In this document: positions 46,318 to 55,051 of the stretch, piece after piece
Layout of the letters: each line of letters begins with the position of its first letter
Numbering within the stretch: the first letter of the stretch is position 1
Source: CAVOHU01 sp963817885
Lineage (GTDB): Bacteria > Acidobacteriota > Vicinamibacteria > Vicinamibacterales > JAKQTR01
Direction: 5' to 3'
NCBI GenBank assembly: GCA_963817885.1
Contig: CAWFQE010000012.1
Span: forward strand, 434,001-498,000
Length of the DNA stretch: 64,000 nt
Translations under genes and position numbers: made by a program
The notes under the pieces: generated by a model
Seen by the model: only the letters and a program-made list of their open reading frames with translations
Told to the model about the DNA's origin: nothing
Databases searched by the model: none

Positions 46318-46932
46318 ATGTTTACGATGAACAGCCGTCGAGCACACGCGGGTTTCTCACTGGCAGAAACCACGATCATCCTCGCGACGCTTTCGGTCCT
46401 CGGTGCGGTCGTCAGCCCGTCAATCAACGACTATGTCAGCGACGCCCGCCGCATCAAGGCCCAGAACGACGTCCGCGTCATCGCGTCAACCTTCGCGAGA
46501 TTCCTCTTCGACGTCGGCGGAGAGGTCAGGCCGGTTGCCGGCAACACCCCGGTCGACATCATGGTCGGGGCCGGCGCGGCGCCAGGGCTCGGCAAGGTGG
46601 CCGAGGCTGAATGGGCGCTCCCGGTGGACGGCAAGCGCGCCGTGCTGCTCGACGACTACCTCGTGACCAACGCGATCGGCTACACGCGAGGCGCGAAGGA
46701 TTGGTTCTTCGCCAAGGGCTGGAGCGGGCCGTATGTGGAGGCTGGCGTCGGGCCCGACCCTTGGGGGAACCGCTATGCGGTCAATGCGAGGAGCCTGTCC
46801 GGCGCGGCCGGGTCCTCTGCGATCGTCCTCAGTGCGGGTCCAAACGGCGTCGTCGAAACCTCGTTCACGCGCGGCGGGCTGGCACTCGGCGGTGACGATG
46901 TGATCGGTCTGCTCGGTGCAGGAGGACGGTAA
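46318..46932 (+). CDS. Type II/type IV pseudopilin-like protein 1
   Basis: A 204-residue prepilin. The leader ends in RRAHAG, then the mature N-terminus FSLAETTIILATLSVLGAVV carries Glu at position 5 and a hydrophobic N-helix, the substrate signature of prepilin peptidase. The globular part includes the GspG-like segment GPDPWGNRYAVNARSLSGAA. A GAGGGG ribosome-binding site precedes the ATG. The stop overlaps the next start (TAATG). It is paralogous to 48299-48907, sharing the order GW(S/H)GPYxExGVG, then DPWG-R-YAVN, then VETxxR(A/G)xG. Transcription is from a sigma-54 promoter. Confidence 0.85.
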   Translation: MFTMNSRRAHAGFSLAETTIILATLSVLGAVVSPSINDYVSDARRIKAQNDVRVIASTFARFLFDVGGEVRPVAGNTPVDIMVGAGAAPGLGKVAEAEWALPVDGKRAVLLDDYLVTNAIGYTRGAKDWFFAKGWSGPYVEAGVGPDPWGNRYAVNARSLSGAAGSSAIVLSAGPNGVVETSFTRGGLALGGDDVIGLLGAGGR

Positions 46933-47945
46933 TGCACTCCGTACTTGTCGTCGACGACGAGCCTGCGGTCAGAGCGCTGACGTCGCGCTGGCTCGAGATC
47001 ATCGGCTACGCAGCCCGGGCAGCCAACGGGGCGGAACAAGCCCTCGAGGCGATGGCCACCGACTCGGCCGGCGTCGTGCTGTGCGACGTGCGGATGCCCG
47101 GCCGGGACGGACTCTGGCTGGCCGAACAGCTTCGCAAGGGCTACCCCGACACGGCGGTCATCATGGCGACCGGCGGCCAGGATTTGGACGCGGCCATCGC
47201 CAGCCTCAGGCTCGGCGTGCTGGACTACCTGGTCAAGCCGTACAGCCGCGAACGCCTGCGCGAGGCCGTCGATCGCGGGATCGACTGGCATCACGCCGCA
47301 CTGGAAGTGAGGCGCCGGCGCGAGGCGCTGCATCAGAAGGCGGAAGTCCGCTACAGCCACCTCGTCAAGGCCCTTGGCGGGCTGCAGCTGGACTCGACGG
47401 AGCAAATCGACGCCGTGCTCCTCATGTTGACGTTGCGCGACCGGGAGGCGTACGAGCATGCCCACCGGGTTGCGAAACTCGCGCACCGGCTGGCGCTGGC
47501 CCTCGATGCAGGTCCGGAAATGATGGCGCGCCTCGAGCCGGCGGCGCTGTTTCACGAGCTGGGGCGGCTCTCGCTGCCCGACGATCTCGCGAACAAGGTG
47601 ACGGGGCTCTCGCCCGATGAGCGGGATCTCGTTCGGGACCACCCGCGGTTCGCCTACGAAGTTCTTCGGACCGTCGCCGTGTTGTCGAAGTCGGCCGACA
47701 TCGTCCTGGCCATCCACGAGCGATTCGACGGCACGGGATACCCCGCCGGATCGAGCGGGGATGCCATTCCGCTGGAGAGCCGCATCATCGCGGTGGCCGA
47801 CGCGTTCGATATGCTCTCGCAGGTCGAGAGCATTCCAGGATCGGTGGCACGCAGCGACGCGCTGCTCGAGCTGACCCGCCAACGCGGGACGGATTTCGAC
47901 CCCGCTGTCGTCGATGCCCTGGTGACCCTGATCTCGGTCCAGTAG
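46932..47945 (+). CDS. Response regulator with HD-GYP output domain (degenerate HD motif)
   Basis: A 337-residue protein coupled to the pseudopilin by a 1-base overlap. The receiver (SVLVVDDEPAVRALTSRWLE, VLCDVRMPGRDGLWLAEQLR, DYLVKPYSRERL) is followed by an HD-GYP domain: DREAYEHAHRVAKLAHRLAL, LEPAALFHELGRLSLPDDLA, HPRFAYEVLRTVAVLSKSAD, HERFDGTGYPAGSSGDAIPL and ADAFDMLSQ. HD-GYP proteins hydrolyse cyclic-di-GMP. Here the usual H-D-x-G-K is H-E-L-G-R, changing a metal ligand and the partner Lys, so activity may be lost or altered. The GYP motif itself is intact. Confidence 0.9.
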   Translation: MHSVLVVDDEPAVRALTSRWLEIIGYAARAANGAEQALEAMATDSAGVVLCDVRMPGRDGLWLAEQLRKGYPDTAVIMATGGQDLDAAIASLRLGVLDYLVKPYSRERLREAVDRGIDWHHAALEVRRRREALHQKAEVRYSHLVKALGGLQLDSTEQIDAVLLMLTLRDREAYEHAHRVAKLAHRLALALDAGPEMMARLEPAALFHELGRLSLPDDLANKVTGLSPDERDLVRDHPRFAYEVLRTVAVLSKSADIVLAIHERFDGTGYPAGSSGDAIPLESRIIAVADAFDMLSQVESIPGSVARSDALLELTRQRGTDFDPAVVDALVTLISVQ

Positions 47946-47981
47946 CGTGATGGCCTGATCGATCTCCCCACGACACCTCCA

Positions 47982-48016
47982 GGGCTGGTCCGACCCGACC
48001 AGCCCGCTTCTTCTTC
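47982..48016 (+). terminator. Intrinsic terminator after the HD-GYP gene
   Basis: GGGCTGGTC, loop CGACCC, GACCAGCCC, then a pyrimidine-rich GCTTCTTCTTCC tail. It lies about 40 bases after the stop. Confidence 0.75.
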
Positions 48017-48121
48017 CACACCCTCGTCTCGCTGCCGAGATCCTCTTCACACCGCGCGCTGCTCGAGTGGGTTCCTGCGGGCGGGCCCGGTCGTGACGGA
48101 TCGCGCCGGATGTGTGCCCCC

Positions 48122-48131
48122 TGCACGTGTG
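48122..48131 (+). promoter_or_regulatory. Candidate activator-binding element (UAS), copy 2
   Basis: TGCACGTGTG, matching copy 1 in the opposite orientation, about 115 bases before the -24 GG. It is followed by CGCGAGCG, as near copy 1. Confidence 0.4.
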
Positions 48132-48241
48132 CGCGAGCGGAAGGCGCATTCCCAGGCGGCGATAGCGCGCACGAGGTCAGGAGGAGATGAGGATTCTGCC
48201 TGTGTTTACGGGCTGTTTGTCACGGCGCGAGGCTTGGCCGA

Positions 48242-48259
48242 TTTGGCAGGTAGTTTGCT
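48242..48259 (+). promoter_or_regulatory. Sigma-54 promoter for pseudopilin 2
   Basis: TTTGGCAGGTAGTTTGCT has GG and GC separated by exactly 10 bases and closely matches the promoter of pseudopilin 1 (TTGGCAGN4-5TTGCT). The predicted start is near 48270, 29 bases before the ATG. Confidence 0.8.
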
Positions 48260-48298
48260 CTTCACTGAGCGGACGGAACAGACAGGGAGGAACCGATC

Positions 48299-48907
48299 AT
48301 GTTGAGGCGACTGCTGGGGGCAAAGGGGTTTTCGGCGGTGGAGGCGACCGCGATTCTCGGCGCGGTCTCGATCCTGGGAGCGGCCGCCGCACCGGCCATC
48401 CAGGACTACGTGACCGATGCGCGGCTGGCCAGGGCACGCCAGGACACCCATGCGATTGCCAGCGCGCTCGTACGGCTGGTCGGCGACGTCGCCGCGCAGG
48501 GCGACAAGACCGGCGGCTGGGCGACCTACGACCTTCTGGTCGGCCTGGGGGAGATCCCGGAGGTCGGGCCAGGCGGCGACACGGCGTGGACATCCTCAGC
48601 GAGCGCCGGAAAGGTCGGGGCTCTAATGGATCAACTCGTGGTCAACGGTCCGGCGTATCCCACTCACCCGGCGACCATGGTGAACTGGATCAAGGGGTGG
48701 CATGGACCGTACCTCGAATCCGGCGTGGGTGCGGATCCCTGGGGTCACCGGTATGCGGTCAACGTGCACTGGCTGGCGGCGGGCGCGGAATTCGACACGA
48801 TTGTGCTCACGGCAGGCGCCAACGGAAGCGTCGAGACGGCGTATCGAGCGGATGGCACGGTTGCCGGCGGCGATGACATCATTGCGCTGGTTTCGTCAGG
48901 GGGGTAG
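48299..48907 (+). CDS. Type II/type IV pseudopilin-like protein 2
   Basis: A 202-residue prepilin paralogous to the one at 46318. The leader MLRRLLGAKG is followed by mature FSAVEATAILGAVSILGAAA, again with Glu at position 5. The globular part has YLESGVGADPWGHRYAVNVH, then VETAYRADGTVAGGDDII. The best ribosome-binding site is the GGAGG near 48288. A strong terminator follows (48954-48996), so it is transcribed alone from its own sigma-54 promoter. The pair may form the shaft or tip of a pseudopilus powered by the GspE-like ATPase of the neighbouring operon; no gspD/F or prepilin peptidase gene is in the window. Confidence 0.83.
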   Translation: MLRRLLGAKGFSAVEATAILGAVSILGAAAAPAIQDYVTDARLARARQDTHAIASALVRLVGDVAAQGDKTGGWATYDLLVGLGEIPEVGPGGDTAWTSSASAGKVGALMDQLVVNGPAYPTHPATMVNWIKGWHGPYLESGVGADPWGHRYAVNVHWLAAGAEFDTIVLTAGANGSVETAYRADGTVAGGDDIIALVSSGG

Positions 48908-48953
48908 AGCAGGTCCCCACAAGGCGGTTCGCGCCGGATGTGCGCGACCGCGA

Positions 48954-48996
48954 GGCGCCCGGCTCCGGCAACCGGAACCGGGCGCCTTCGTGTTGT
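48954..48996 (+). terminator. Intrinsic terminator after pseudopilin 2
   Basis: Arms GGCGCCCGG and CCGGGCGCC, with a further inner TCCGG/CCGGA pair, are followed by TTCGTGTTGT. Confidence 0.75.
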
Positions 48997-49033
48997 ACGG
49001 CGTGATCGCGGGTGCGGCTTGTCTCGGGCCGGC

Positions 49034-49042
49034 TGTTATACT
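49034..49042 (+). promoter_or_regulatory. Extended -10 for gatB
   Basis: TGTTATACT (TGn plus TATACT) lies about 50 bases before the gatB ATG at 49093. The same TTATACTCG 9-mer occurs before ftsE and before the BRCT gene. There is no convincing -35, as expected for extended -10 promoters. Confidence 0.5.
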
Positions 49043-49092
49043 CGTCAATCGTGACGGGCGCATCGGGAAGCGGCCTCCGACAAAGACCCGAG

Positions 49093-50538
49093 ATGGTTGA
49101 AGCGATCATCGGACTGGAGATTCACGCGCAGCTCCGCACGCGCACCAAGCTGTTCTGCGGCTGCCCGGTGCGGTTCGGCGCTCCGCCAAACGCCCTGACC
49201 TGTCCTGTCTGTCTTGGTCTCCCAGGCGCACTGCCGGTGCTCAACGCACGGGCGGTCGATCTTGCCGTGACCGCGGCCCTCGCGCTTGGGTGCTCGGTCG
49301 GACCGGCGTCCAGCTTCGCACGCAAGAACTACTTCTATCCCGATCTCCCGAAGGGCTACCAGATCACCCAGTACGACCAGCCCCTCGCGCGCGGCGGCGG
49401 ACTTACCGTGCCGACCACCGGAGGCGTGCGCGAGATCCAGATCGTCCGGCTGCACCTCGAGGAGGATGCCGGCAAGTCGATCCACGACGATGAATCCGGC
49501 GGATCCGCCACGCTGGTCGACTTCAATCGCAGCGGCGTGCCGCTCGTCGAGATTGTGACGGCTCCCGACCTTCGGTCCGGAGCCGAAGCCGCGGCATTCG
49601 TCCGGCAGTTGCGGGCGATCCTGATGGCGCTCGACGTGAACGACGGCAACATGGAGGACGGCAGCCTGCGGTGCGACGCAAACGTGTCGGTTCGGCCGGA
49701 GGGACGGCCGGCGCTGGGGACGAAGGTCGAGATCAAGAACCTGAACTCGTTTCGGTTTCTTCAGAAGGCGATCGAGCACGAAGTCGCGCGACAGGGCGCC
49801 CTGATCGGGCGCGGCGCCGGCGTCGCCGGGGAAACGCGCCAGTGGGACGCGGCGGGCGGGCGGACGGTGGCGATGAGAGGCAAGGAGGGCGAGCACGACT
49901 ACCGCTACTTTCCGGAGCCGGATCTCCCGCCGCTCGAACTCGCCCAGGCACGCGTCGATGCGTTGCGTGCGGCCATTCCGGAACTTCCGGCCGGTCGCCG
50001 GCTGCGGCTGATCGGCCAGTACGCCCTGAGCGCCGAATCAGCGGCGATCCTGGCGGAGTCGAAACGCCTCGCCGACTATTTCGAGGCGGCAGCGCGGGAA
50101 TCCGGTGATCCGAAAGCCGCATCCGAGTGGATCCGCGGGGAAGTGCTTCGGCGCCTCGGTGAATCCGGCCTCGACCTCGCCGACATTCGGACGCCTCCGG
50201 CCGCACTCGGCCGGCTGATCCGCCTGGTCGAAGCGGGAACGGTCAGCGGGCAGTCCGCGAAGAAGGTGTTCGCGGCGATGTTCGCGACGGGAGACGAGCC
50301 AGAGGCGATCATCGAGCGGGAGGCGCTTGGTCAGGTCTCCGATGCCGAGTCGCTCGATGAGGTGGTCGATCGCGTCGTGGCTGAGCAGGCGCGCGCCGTG
50401 GCGCAGTATCGCGGCGGCAAGACCGCGACGCTCGGCTTCCTGGTCGGCGCCGTGATGAAGGCGAGCGGCGGGCGGGCCAATCCAAAGATTGCCGAGCAGG
50501 TGCTTCGCGCGAAGCTGGACGCCTCGTCCGAATCATGA
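49093..50538 (+). CDS. gatB: Asp-tRNA(Asn)/Glu-tRNA(Gln) amidotransferase subunit B
   Basis: A 481-residue kinase/activator subunit of the GatCAB amidotransferase, which converts misacylated Glu-tRNA(Gln) or Asp-tRNA(Asn). Signatures are IIGLEIHAQLRTRTKLFCGC, TCPVCLGLPGALPVLN, FARKNYFYPDLPKGYQITQY, NRSGVPLVEIVTAPD, MEDGSLRCDANVSVRP and the C-terminal tail domain with GFLVGAVMKASGGRANPKIA. The ATG at 49093 is chosen because homology starts at VEAIIGLE. gatA and gatC are not adjacent. The stop overlaps the next ATG (ATGA). Confidence 0.96.
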   Translation: MVEAIIGLEIHAQLRTRTKLFCGCPVRFGAPPNALTCPVCLGLPGALPVLNARAVDLAVTAALALGCSVGPASSFARKNYFYPDLPKGYQITQYDQPLARGGGLTVPTTGGVREIQIVRLHLEEDAGKSIHDDESGGSATLVDFNRSGVPLVEIVTAPDLRSGAEAAAFVRQLRAILMALDVNDGNMEDGSLRCDANVSVRPEGRPALGTKVEIKNLNSFRFLQKAIEHEVARQGALIGRGAGVAGETRQWDAAGGRTVAMRGKEGEHDYRYFPEPDLPPLELAQARVDALRAAIPELPAGRRLRLIGQYALSAESAAILAESKRLADYFEAAARESGDPKAASEWIRGEVLRRLGESGLDLADIRTPPAALGRLIRLVEAGTVSGQSAKKVFAAMFATGDEPEAIIEREALGQVSDAESLDEVVDRVVAEQARAVAQYRGGKTATLGFLVGAVMKASGGRANPKIAEQVLRAKLDASSES

Positions 50539-52979
50539 GCCTCCCCACGACCGGCCCGACGCGGGACATCGCGGCGCGCGGAGCGGCCGGAGGTCGACGG
50601 CGGATCAAGGGCGGGCTGTGGCTGGCGGCGGCGCTGTATCTCGTCTACGCGCTCATCTACACCTGGCCCCTGGCGCTTCATCCGCTGTCGACGATACCGG
50701 CACCGGGTGGGCTCGATAATCCGAACCTCAGCCTCTGGACGCTCGCGTGGGACCTCGGCGCGATTGGCAGGTCTCCGATGGGCCTGCTGACCGGCCGTGT
50801 CTTCGACGCCAACATCTTCTTTCCGGCGCCGCATGCCCTCGCTTACACGGATCACCTGCTGCTTCAGGCCGTGCTGGCCTGGCCTGTCTACGCGGCAACG
50901 GGAAGCATCGCGGCCTGCTACAACGCCGTGCTCGTCTTCTCGCTCGTTGCAGGAGCGCTGGCGATGTTCGCATTCGCGCGCGCCATCACCGGTTCCGACG
51001 CCGGCGCGTTGGTAGCCGGGCTGTGCTGGGGGTTCTGGCCCTATCACACCGCGCATCTGGGGAGCCTTCCGCAGCAGGGGCTCTTTCTGCTCCCTCTTGC
51101 GTTCCTGTGCCTTCATCGCCTGATCGCCGGGCGCAGACTGCGCGACGCTCTGCTGCTTGGTGTGGTAGCGGGTGCACAGGCGATCTCGTCGTTCTCGTGC
51201 CTGGTCGTCGGCGGCGTGGGCCTGACGGTCGGCGCCTTGGGCCTGCTGGTGTCGGTCGGACGTTGGCGAAGCACCGCGGTGCTGACACGCCTGGCGCTCG
51301 CGCTGCTGGTCTCCGGGGTCATCGCCGCGCCAATGGTCTGGCCCTACCTGCAGATCCACAGCCGGAGCGCGGGCACGCCTGCCTCCGATCGTCCTGCACC
51401 GCAGCCCGCCCATCTCGCCAGTTACCTGACCGTCACGTCCTCCAACGCGATCTACGGCGCAACCCGGATCCTCCGGACCGGAGCCGCAGGGGAGTCCGAT
51501 CCGGATCAGGTGCTGTTTGTCGGATTCGTCGTGGCGGCGCTGGCAGCCGCCGGCATCTGGCGTTCCGGTCGCCACAGGTTCAAGGCCGTGGTCTGGCCTC
51601 TCGGTGCGATCGTGGCCGCGGGCTTCGTGCTGTCTCTCGGACTCGGGGCCGAGCAGCGGGTGGCCTCAGCCTTCGGTGATGATCTGTTCGGGTCGCAGGT
51701 CGCGGGATCGCCCGCGAGATTCGGCGTGCTCGTGGCATTCGGCCTCGCCGGCCTGGCCGCGCTCGGCATCGATCGCCTGTCTCCGCGCGGAGGCCTCTGG
51801 CTGGTCGCGCTCGCAGCCGCCGGGCTCGAATACGTGAACCTGCCGATCGCGGTTGCCGCGTCACCTTCGGGTCGAAGCGAGACTGCGGCATGGCTGGCGG
51901 CGGCGCCGGCTCCCGGACCCGTGATCTATCTTCCGCTGGCGTTCGACGCACGCAACGCGTCCTTCATGCTGGAGTCGCTCCAGCACCGGCGGCCGATCCT
52001 GAACGGCTACGGCTGGGGGAGCCCCGATTCGTACCCCGAACTGTGCGAGGCGTTGCGAGGGTTCCCCGGCAACGAATCTCTCTGGGCGCTGCGGCGATTG
52101 GAAGTCAGATATGTCGTATCGACGCACGCCATCGCGACGCCCCCGTCCGGGCCGCTCATCGAGCGCGCCTCGTTCGGCGACGTCAGGATCTACGAACTGT
52201 CCTGGACCGTGTCGGCCCGAGCGGCGCTGGTTCCTCCGGAATTGCCGCCGGCACCCAGGTCTCCGGAAGTATCGCTGCCGGACACCGAGGTGGCCAGCTA
52301 CGAGCTTGCGTGGGCGAGCAGCGGGGTGAACCTTCCGGCGGGCGACGCGAAGATCACGCTGGGCCCCGGCGGGGCAGGGGCGCCCCCGGGCGCCGCGCAC
52401 CGGCTCGAAGCGATGTTCACGACCGCCGCGTGGGTGTCGAGGTACTTCCAGGCGCAGGATCACTTCACGACCTGGACCGACGCAGGCTTCATGCCCCTGC
52501 TGCACGTCGAGCACCTGCAGGAGGGCAATCGAACGGTCCAGCTGAAGGCGAGATTCGATTCGTCCACGCACCAGGTGCGGATTCTCCGTGGCCCGGAGGA
52601 CAGCGGAGCCGCGGAGGAAGTGTCGCCCCTTCCGGCCGGTACGCGGGACCCGCTCGGCGCGTTGTTCTACGCGAGGACGCGCGTGATTGCGCCGCGCGGG
52701 CGGCTGCGAATGTCCGTGAACCACGTGGGTAGCGGAATGCACGTCGATCTCCTTGCGCGAAATCTCGAGGAGATCCGCGTCGGGGATCGGCGCCAGACTG
52801 CGCTGCCGGTCGAGGTCCTGATCACGTATGACGCGGAGGCCCGTGAAGCTCCGCGGGCCACGATCTGGCTGAGCCAGGACGATCGCAGGATCCCCCTTGT
52901 CATCGAGATCGGAACCGAGTTCGGATCCTTCCGCCTCACGCTCACGGAGTACCAGTCGGGGCCGGCAAAGGCGCGGTAG
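50535..52979 (+). CDS. Large polytopic membrane protein, GT-C glycosyltransferase-like
   Basis: An 814-residue protein coupled to gatB by a 4-base overlap. The N-terminal 430 residues hold about 10-11 membrane helices. The first loop (GGLDNPNLSLWTLAWDLGAI, then FDANIFFPAPHALAYTDHLL) carries acidic residues in the position used by GT-C glycosyltransferases and related YfhO-like proteins. The C-terminal half is a soluble, beta-rich exported domain with few motifs. No specific family or substrate can be assigned. A role in transferring sugars from lipid carriers to surface molecules is a guess from topology. Confidence 0.7.
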   Translation: MSLPTTGPTRDIAARGAAGGRRRIKGGLWLAAALYLVYALIYTWPLALHPLSTIPAPGGLDNPNLSLWTLAWDLGAIGRSPMGLLTGRVFDANIFFPAPHALAYTDHLLLQAVLAWPVYAATGSIAACYNAVLVFSLVAGALAMFAFARAITGSDAGALVAGLCWGFWPYHTAHLGSLPQQGLFLLPLAFLCLHRLIAGRRLRDALLLGVVAGAQAISSFSCLVVGGVGLTVGALGLLVSVGRWRSTAVLTRLALALLVSGVIAAPMVWPYLQIHSRSAGTPASDRPAPQPAHLASYLTVTSSNAIYGATRILRTGAAGESDPDQVLFVGFVVAALAAAGIWRSGRHRFKAVVWPLGAIVAAGFVLSLGLGAEQRVASAFGDDLFGSQVAGSPARFGVLVAFGLAGLAALGIDRLSPRGGLWLVALAAAGLEYVNLPIAVAASPSGRSETAAWLAAAPAPGPVIYLPLAFDARNASFMLESLQHRRPILNGYGWGSPDSYPELCEALRGFPGNESLWALRRLEVRYVVSTHAIATPPSGPLIERASFGDVRIYELSWTVSARAALVPPELPPAPRSPEVSLPDTEVASYELAWASSGVNLPAGDAKITLGPGGAGAPPGAAHRLEAMFTTAAWVSRYFQAQDHFTTWTDAGFMPLLHVEHLQEGNRTVQLKARFDSSTHQVRILRGPEDSGAAEEVSPLPAGTRDPLGALFYARTRVIAPRGRLRMSVNHVGSGMHVDLLARNLEEIRVGDRRQTALPVEVLITYDAEAREAPRATIWLSQDDRRIPLVIEIGTEFGSFRLTLTEYQSGPAKAR

Positions 52980-53004
52980 GGCGGCTGGAGGGCCCGCGAC
53001 CGTG

Positions 53005-53013
53005 TGTTATACT
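53005..53013 (+). promoter_or_regulatory. Extended -10 for ftsEX
   Basis: TGTTATACT, identical to the gatB element, lies about 63 bases before the ftsE GTG. Confidence 0.5.
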
Positions 53014-53075
53014 CGACCCGCTTTCCGCCCAAAGAGCACCCGGGCGATGCCGCCAGATCACCCGACTGAGGCAAC

Positions 53076-53735
53076 GTGATCGAGACCTCGCGTTTGTCCA
53101 AGATGTACGGCCGGGGCGTGTACGCACTGCGCGACCTGACCGTGTCGATCGACAAGGGCGAGTTCGTCTTTCTCACCGGCCCGAGCGGAGCCGGCAAGTC
53201 CACGTTCCTCCGCATCCTGCTTCGACAGGAACTGCCGAGCGAAGGGCACGTGCACGTCTCCGGCCGCGACCTGGCCGGCTTGACGCCTCGCCAGGTCCAG
53301 GCCTACCGGCGCAGCGTCGGGTTCGTGTTCCAGGACTTCAAGCTGATCCCGACCAAGACCGTGCACGAAAACGTGTGCCTGGTGCCGCGCGTGCTGGGCG
53401 CGACCAGCGTGCAGCAGCAGCGGCGCACCTTCCAGGTCTTGAAATGGGTGGGCCTCCAGCACCGCATGAACGCCGCGCCGCTGGAGCTCTCCGGCGGCGA
53501 GCAGCAGCGGGTCGCGATCGCGCGCGCCCTGGTCAGCGAGCCGGCGCTGATCCTGGCTGACGAGCCAACCGGCAACCTGGATCCGGACCTCGCCTTCGAG
53601 ATCATGAACCTCCTGCGTGATGTCAATGCCAGGGGCACGACCGTGGTGGTGGCGACCCACGATCGCGAACTCATCCGGCGAGTGGGCCGACGGACGATCA
53701 GCCTCGAGAACGGCCGGCTGGTCGACGCCCGGTAG
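53076..53735 (+). CDS. ftsE: Cell-division ATP-binding protein FtsE
   Basis: A 219-residue ABC ATPase that works with FtsX to control septal peptidoglycan hydrolases. Walker A is LTGPSGAGKSTFLRILLRQE, the Q-loop is VGFVFQDFKLIPTKTVHENV, the signature is LELSGGEQQRVAIARALVSE, Walker B is ALILADEPTGNLDPDLAFEI, and the switch His is in VVVATHDRELI. The start is GTG at 53076. ftsX follows after 10 bases. Confidence 0.94.
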   Translation: MIETSRLSKMYGRGVYALRDLTVSIDKGEFVFLTGPSGAGKSTFLRILLRQELPSEGHVHVSGRDLAGLTPRQVQAYRRSVGFVFQDFKLIPTKTVHENVCLVPRVLGATSVQQQRRTFQVLKWVGLQHRMNAAPLELSGGEQQRVAIARALVSEPALILADEPTGNLDPDLAFEIMNLLRDVNARGTTVVVATHDRELIRRVGRRTISLENGRLVDAR

Positions 53736-53745
53736 AGGTCTTCCG

Positions 53746-54633
53746 ATGCATTGGATCAGTTACTGCCTCGAGGAAGCCGTGGCCAGCCTGTGGCGGCAGC
53801 GAGGGGCCACGGTGATGGCGGTGGCGACCATCGCCTCCGCAATGGCCATTCTCGGCGGCTTCATCCTCGTCACCGAGAACGTCGATCGCCTCGTGACGCG
53901 ATGGAGCGCTGCCTCGGAGGTATCGATCTACCTGAACGACGCAATCACCGACGCCGAACGCGTGAGCCTGAACCGCCTCCTGGCGGAAAGCCCCATCGTC
54001 CTGTCCCGCACCTACGTGTCGAAGGCCGACGCGGCCGCGCGTTTCAGCCGGGACTTTCCCGACCTGGCCCGCGGCACCGAAGGGCTCGAACAGAATCCGC
54101 TCCCCGCCTCGATCGAGGTCCGGTTGCGGCCGCAGTCGGCCCGGGGCCCTGCCGTGGATGAGCTGGTGCGGCAGGTCACGGCGGTCGGCGGCGTGGCCGA
54201 CGTTCGATTCGATCGACGGTGGCTGGAAAGGCTCGGGAGCATCGTCGCGGCCGCTCGCTGGACGGGGTGGGCCCTGTCGAGCGTGCTGATCCTCGCCGCG
54301 ATCCTGACGGTCGCGACCGTCGTCCGGCTCACGCTCCACGCCAGGAAGGATGAGATCGAAATCATGCAGCTGATGGGTGCGCCGCTCGGGCTGCTGCGCG
54401 GGCCGCTGGTGACCGAGGGGCTGATGCACGGCGGGATCGGCGCGGCGCTGGCCCTGGCGTTGTTGTTCGGCGCGCTTCACGCGGTTCGTGTGCGATACGC
54501 CGCCAACCTGGCGGGGCTCGTCGACTCTTCCGTGATGAACTTCCTGTCGCCAACGGCCTCGATCCTGCTCCTTGTCGGCGGCATGAGCGTGGGGTGCCTC
54601 GGCGGACTGGCGGCGGCTCGCCGCGTGCGGTAG
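53746..54633 (+). CDS. ftsX: Cell-division permease FtsX
   Basis: A 295-residue membrane protein with the FtsX layout: N-terminal helix (ATVMAVATIASAMAILGGFI), an extracytoplasmic domain (about 45-175, with SEVSIYLNDAITDAERVSLN and NPLPASIEVRLRPQ), then three C-terminal helices. The cytoplasmic loop LHARKDEIEIMQLMGAPLGL contacts FtsE. Start at 53746 (ATG). Together with FtsE it forms the ABC-like complex that activates amidase/endopeptidase partners. Confidence 0.93.
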   Translation: MHWISYCLEEAVASLWRQRGATVMAVATIASAMAILGGFILVTENVDRLVTRWSAASEVSIYLNDAITDAERVSLNRLLAESPIVLSRTYVSKADAAARFSRDFPDLARGTEGLEQNPLPASIEVRLRPQSARGPAVDELVRQVTAVGGVADVRFDRRWLERLGSIVAAARWTGWALSSVLILAAILTVATVVRLTLHARKDEIEIMQLMGAPLGLLRGPLVTEGLMHGGIGAALALALLFGALHAVRVRYAANLAGLVDSSVMNFLSPTASILLLVGGMSVGCLGGLAAARRVR

Positions 54634-54664
54634 GTCCCCGCGCGGCTGCGGTGGGGCGGCGAGA

Positions 54665-54693
54665 TTGACAGGCTGCGGGGGCGGCACTACACT
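54665..54693 (+). promoter_or_regulatory. Sigma-70 promoter for the 54.7-60.5 kb operon
   Basis: TTGACA, exactly 17 bases, TACACT. Transcription would start near 54700, about 29 bases before an ATG with an AAAGGAG ribosome-binding site. It serves the small protein, glycerate kinase, rnr and selB, which lie head to tail. Confidence 0.75.
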
Positions 54694-54728
54694 TGACTTG
54701 CCTTATCTTCTGTCGTCAAAGGAGTCGC

Positions 54729-55022
54729 ATGCCACCCTGGGTATTCGGAAGGCAACCTGCCAGCGCCCTACCCGCGATGACGATGATCACGGATTTCTAC
54801 AAGGAAGAATTCCTCAAGCAGCAGCATTTTCTGCATTCCCAGCGCGAGTACTACTCGGAGCGTGCCGTGGCCAATGCGGAAGCCGCACTCGATCGCATCC
54901 TCGAGCAGATCGAGGTGCTGTGCAAGAAGCAGGACGCACAACGGCTGGTCAGCCGCCTCTTGAGGAGCTTCGACGTCGTCACGGGCGTATCGGCGTTGTC
55001 TGATCCGAAAAAGGCAAACTGA
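54729..55022 (+). CDS. Hypothetical small helical protein
   Basis: A 97-residue protein with no family I recognise. A short hydrophobic/Pro-rich start is followed by a mostly helical, charged region (FYKEEFLKQQHFLHSQREYY, then RAVANAEAALDRILEQIEVL) that could form a helical bundle or coiled coil. The ATG at 54729 is preceded by AAAGGAG at the right distance, so the frame upstream to 54693 is not used. The glycerate kinase gene follows closely. Confidence 0.7.
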   Translation: MPPWVFGRQPASALPAMTMITDFYKEEFLKQQHFLHSQREYYSERAVANAEAALDRILEQIEVLCKKQDAQRLVSRLLRSFDVVTGVSALSDPKKAN

Positions 55023-55051
55023 GGTCCGACCAAGCCTCCCTTCGCCATGAT

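Larger units (their letters stand above)
47946..48298. other. Regulatory intergenic region upstream of the second pseudopilin
   Basis: No gene is seen in 353 bases. It holds the terminator at 47982, the TGCACGTGTG element at 48122 and the sigma-54 promoter at 48242-48259. A GGAGGAG-ATG at 48187 begins an open frame that crosses the promoter and has no homology. Confidence 0.6.

Noticed and set aside
48187..48298. Open frame starting with GGAGGAG-ATG before pseudopilin 2
   Set aside because: It crosses the sigma-54 promoter and continues in a shadow frame of the pseudopilin with Gly/Arg-rich nonsense.
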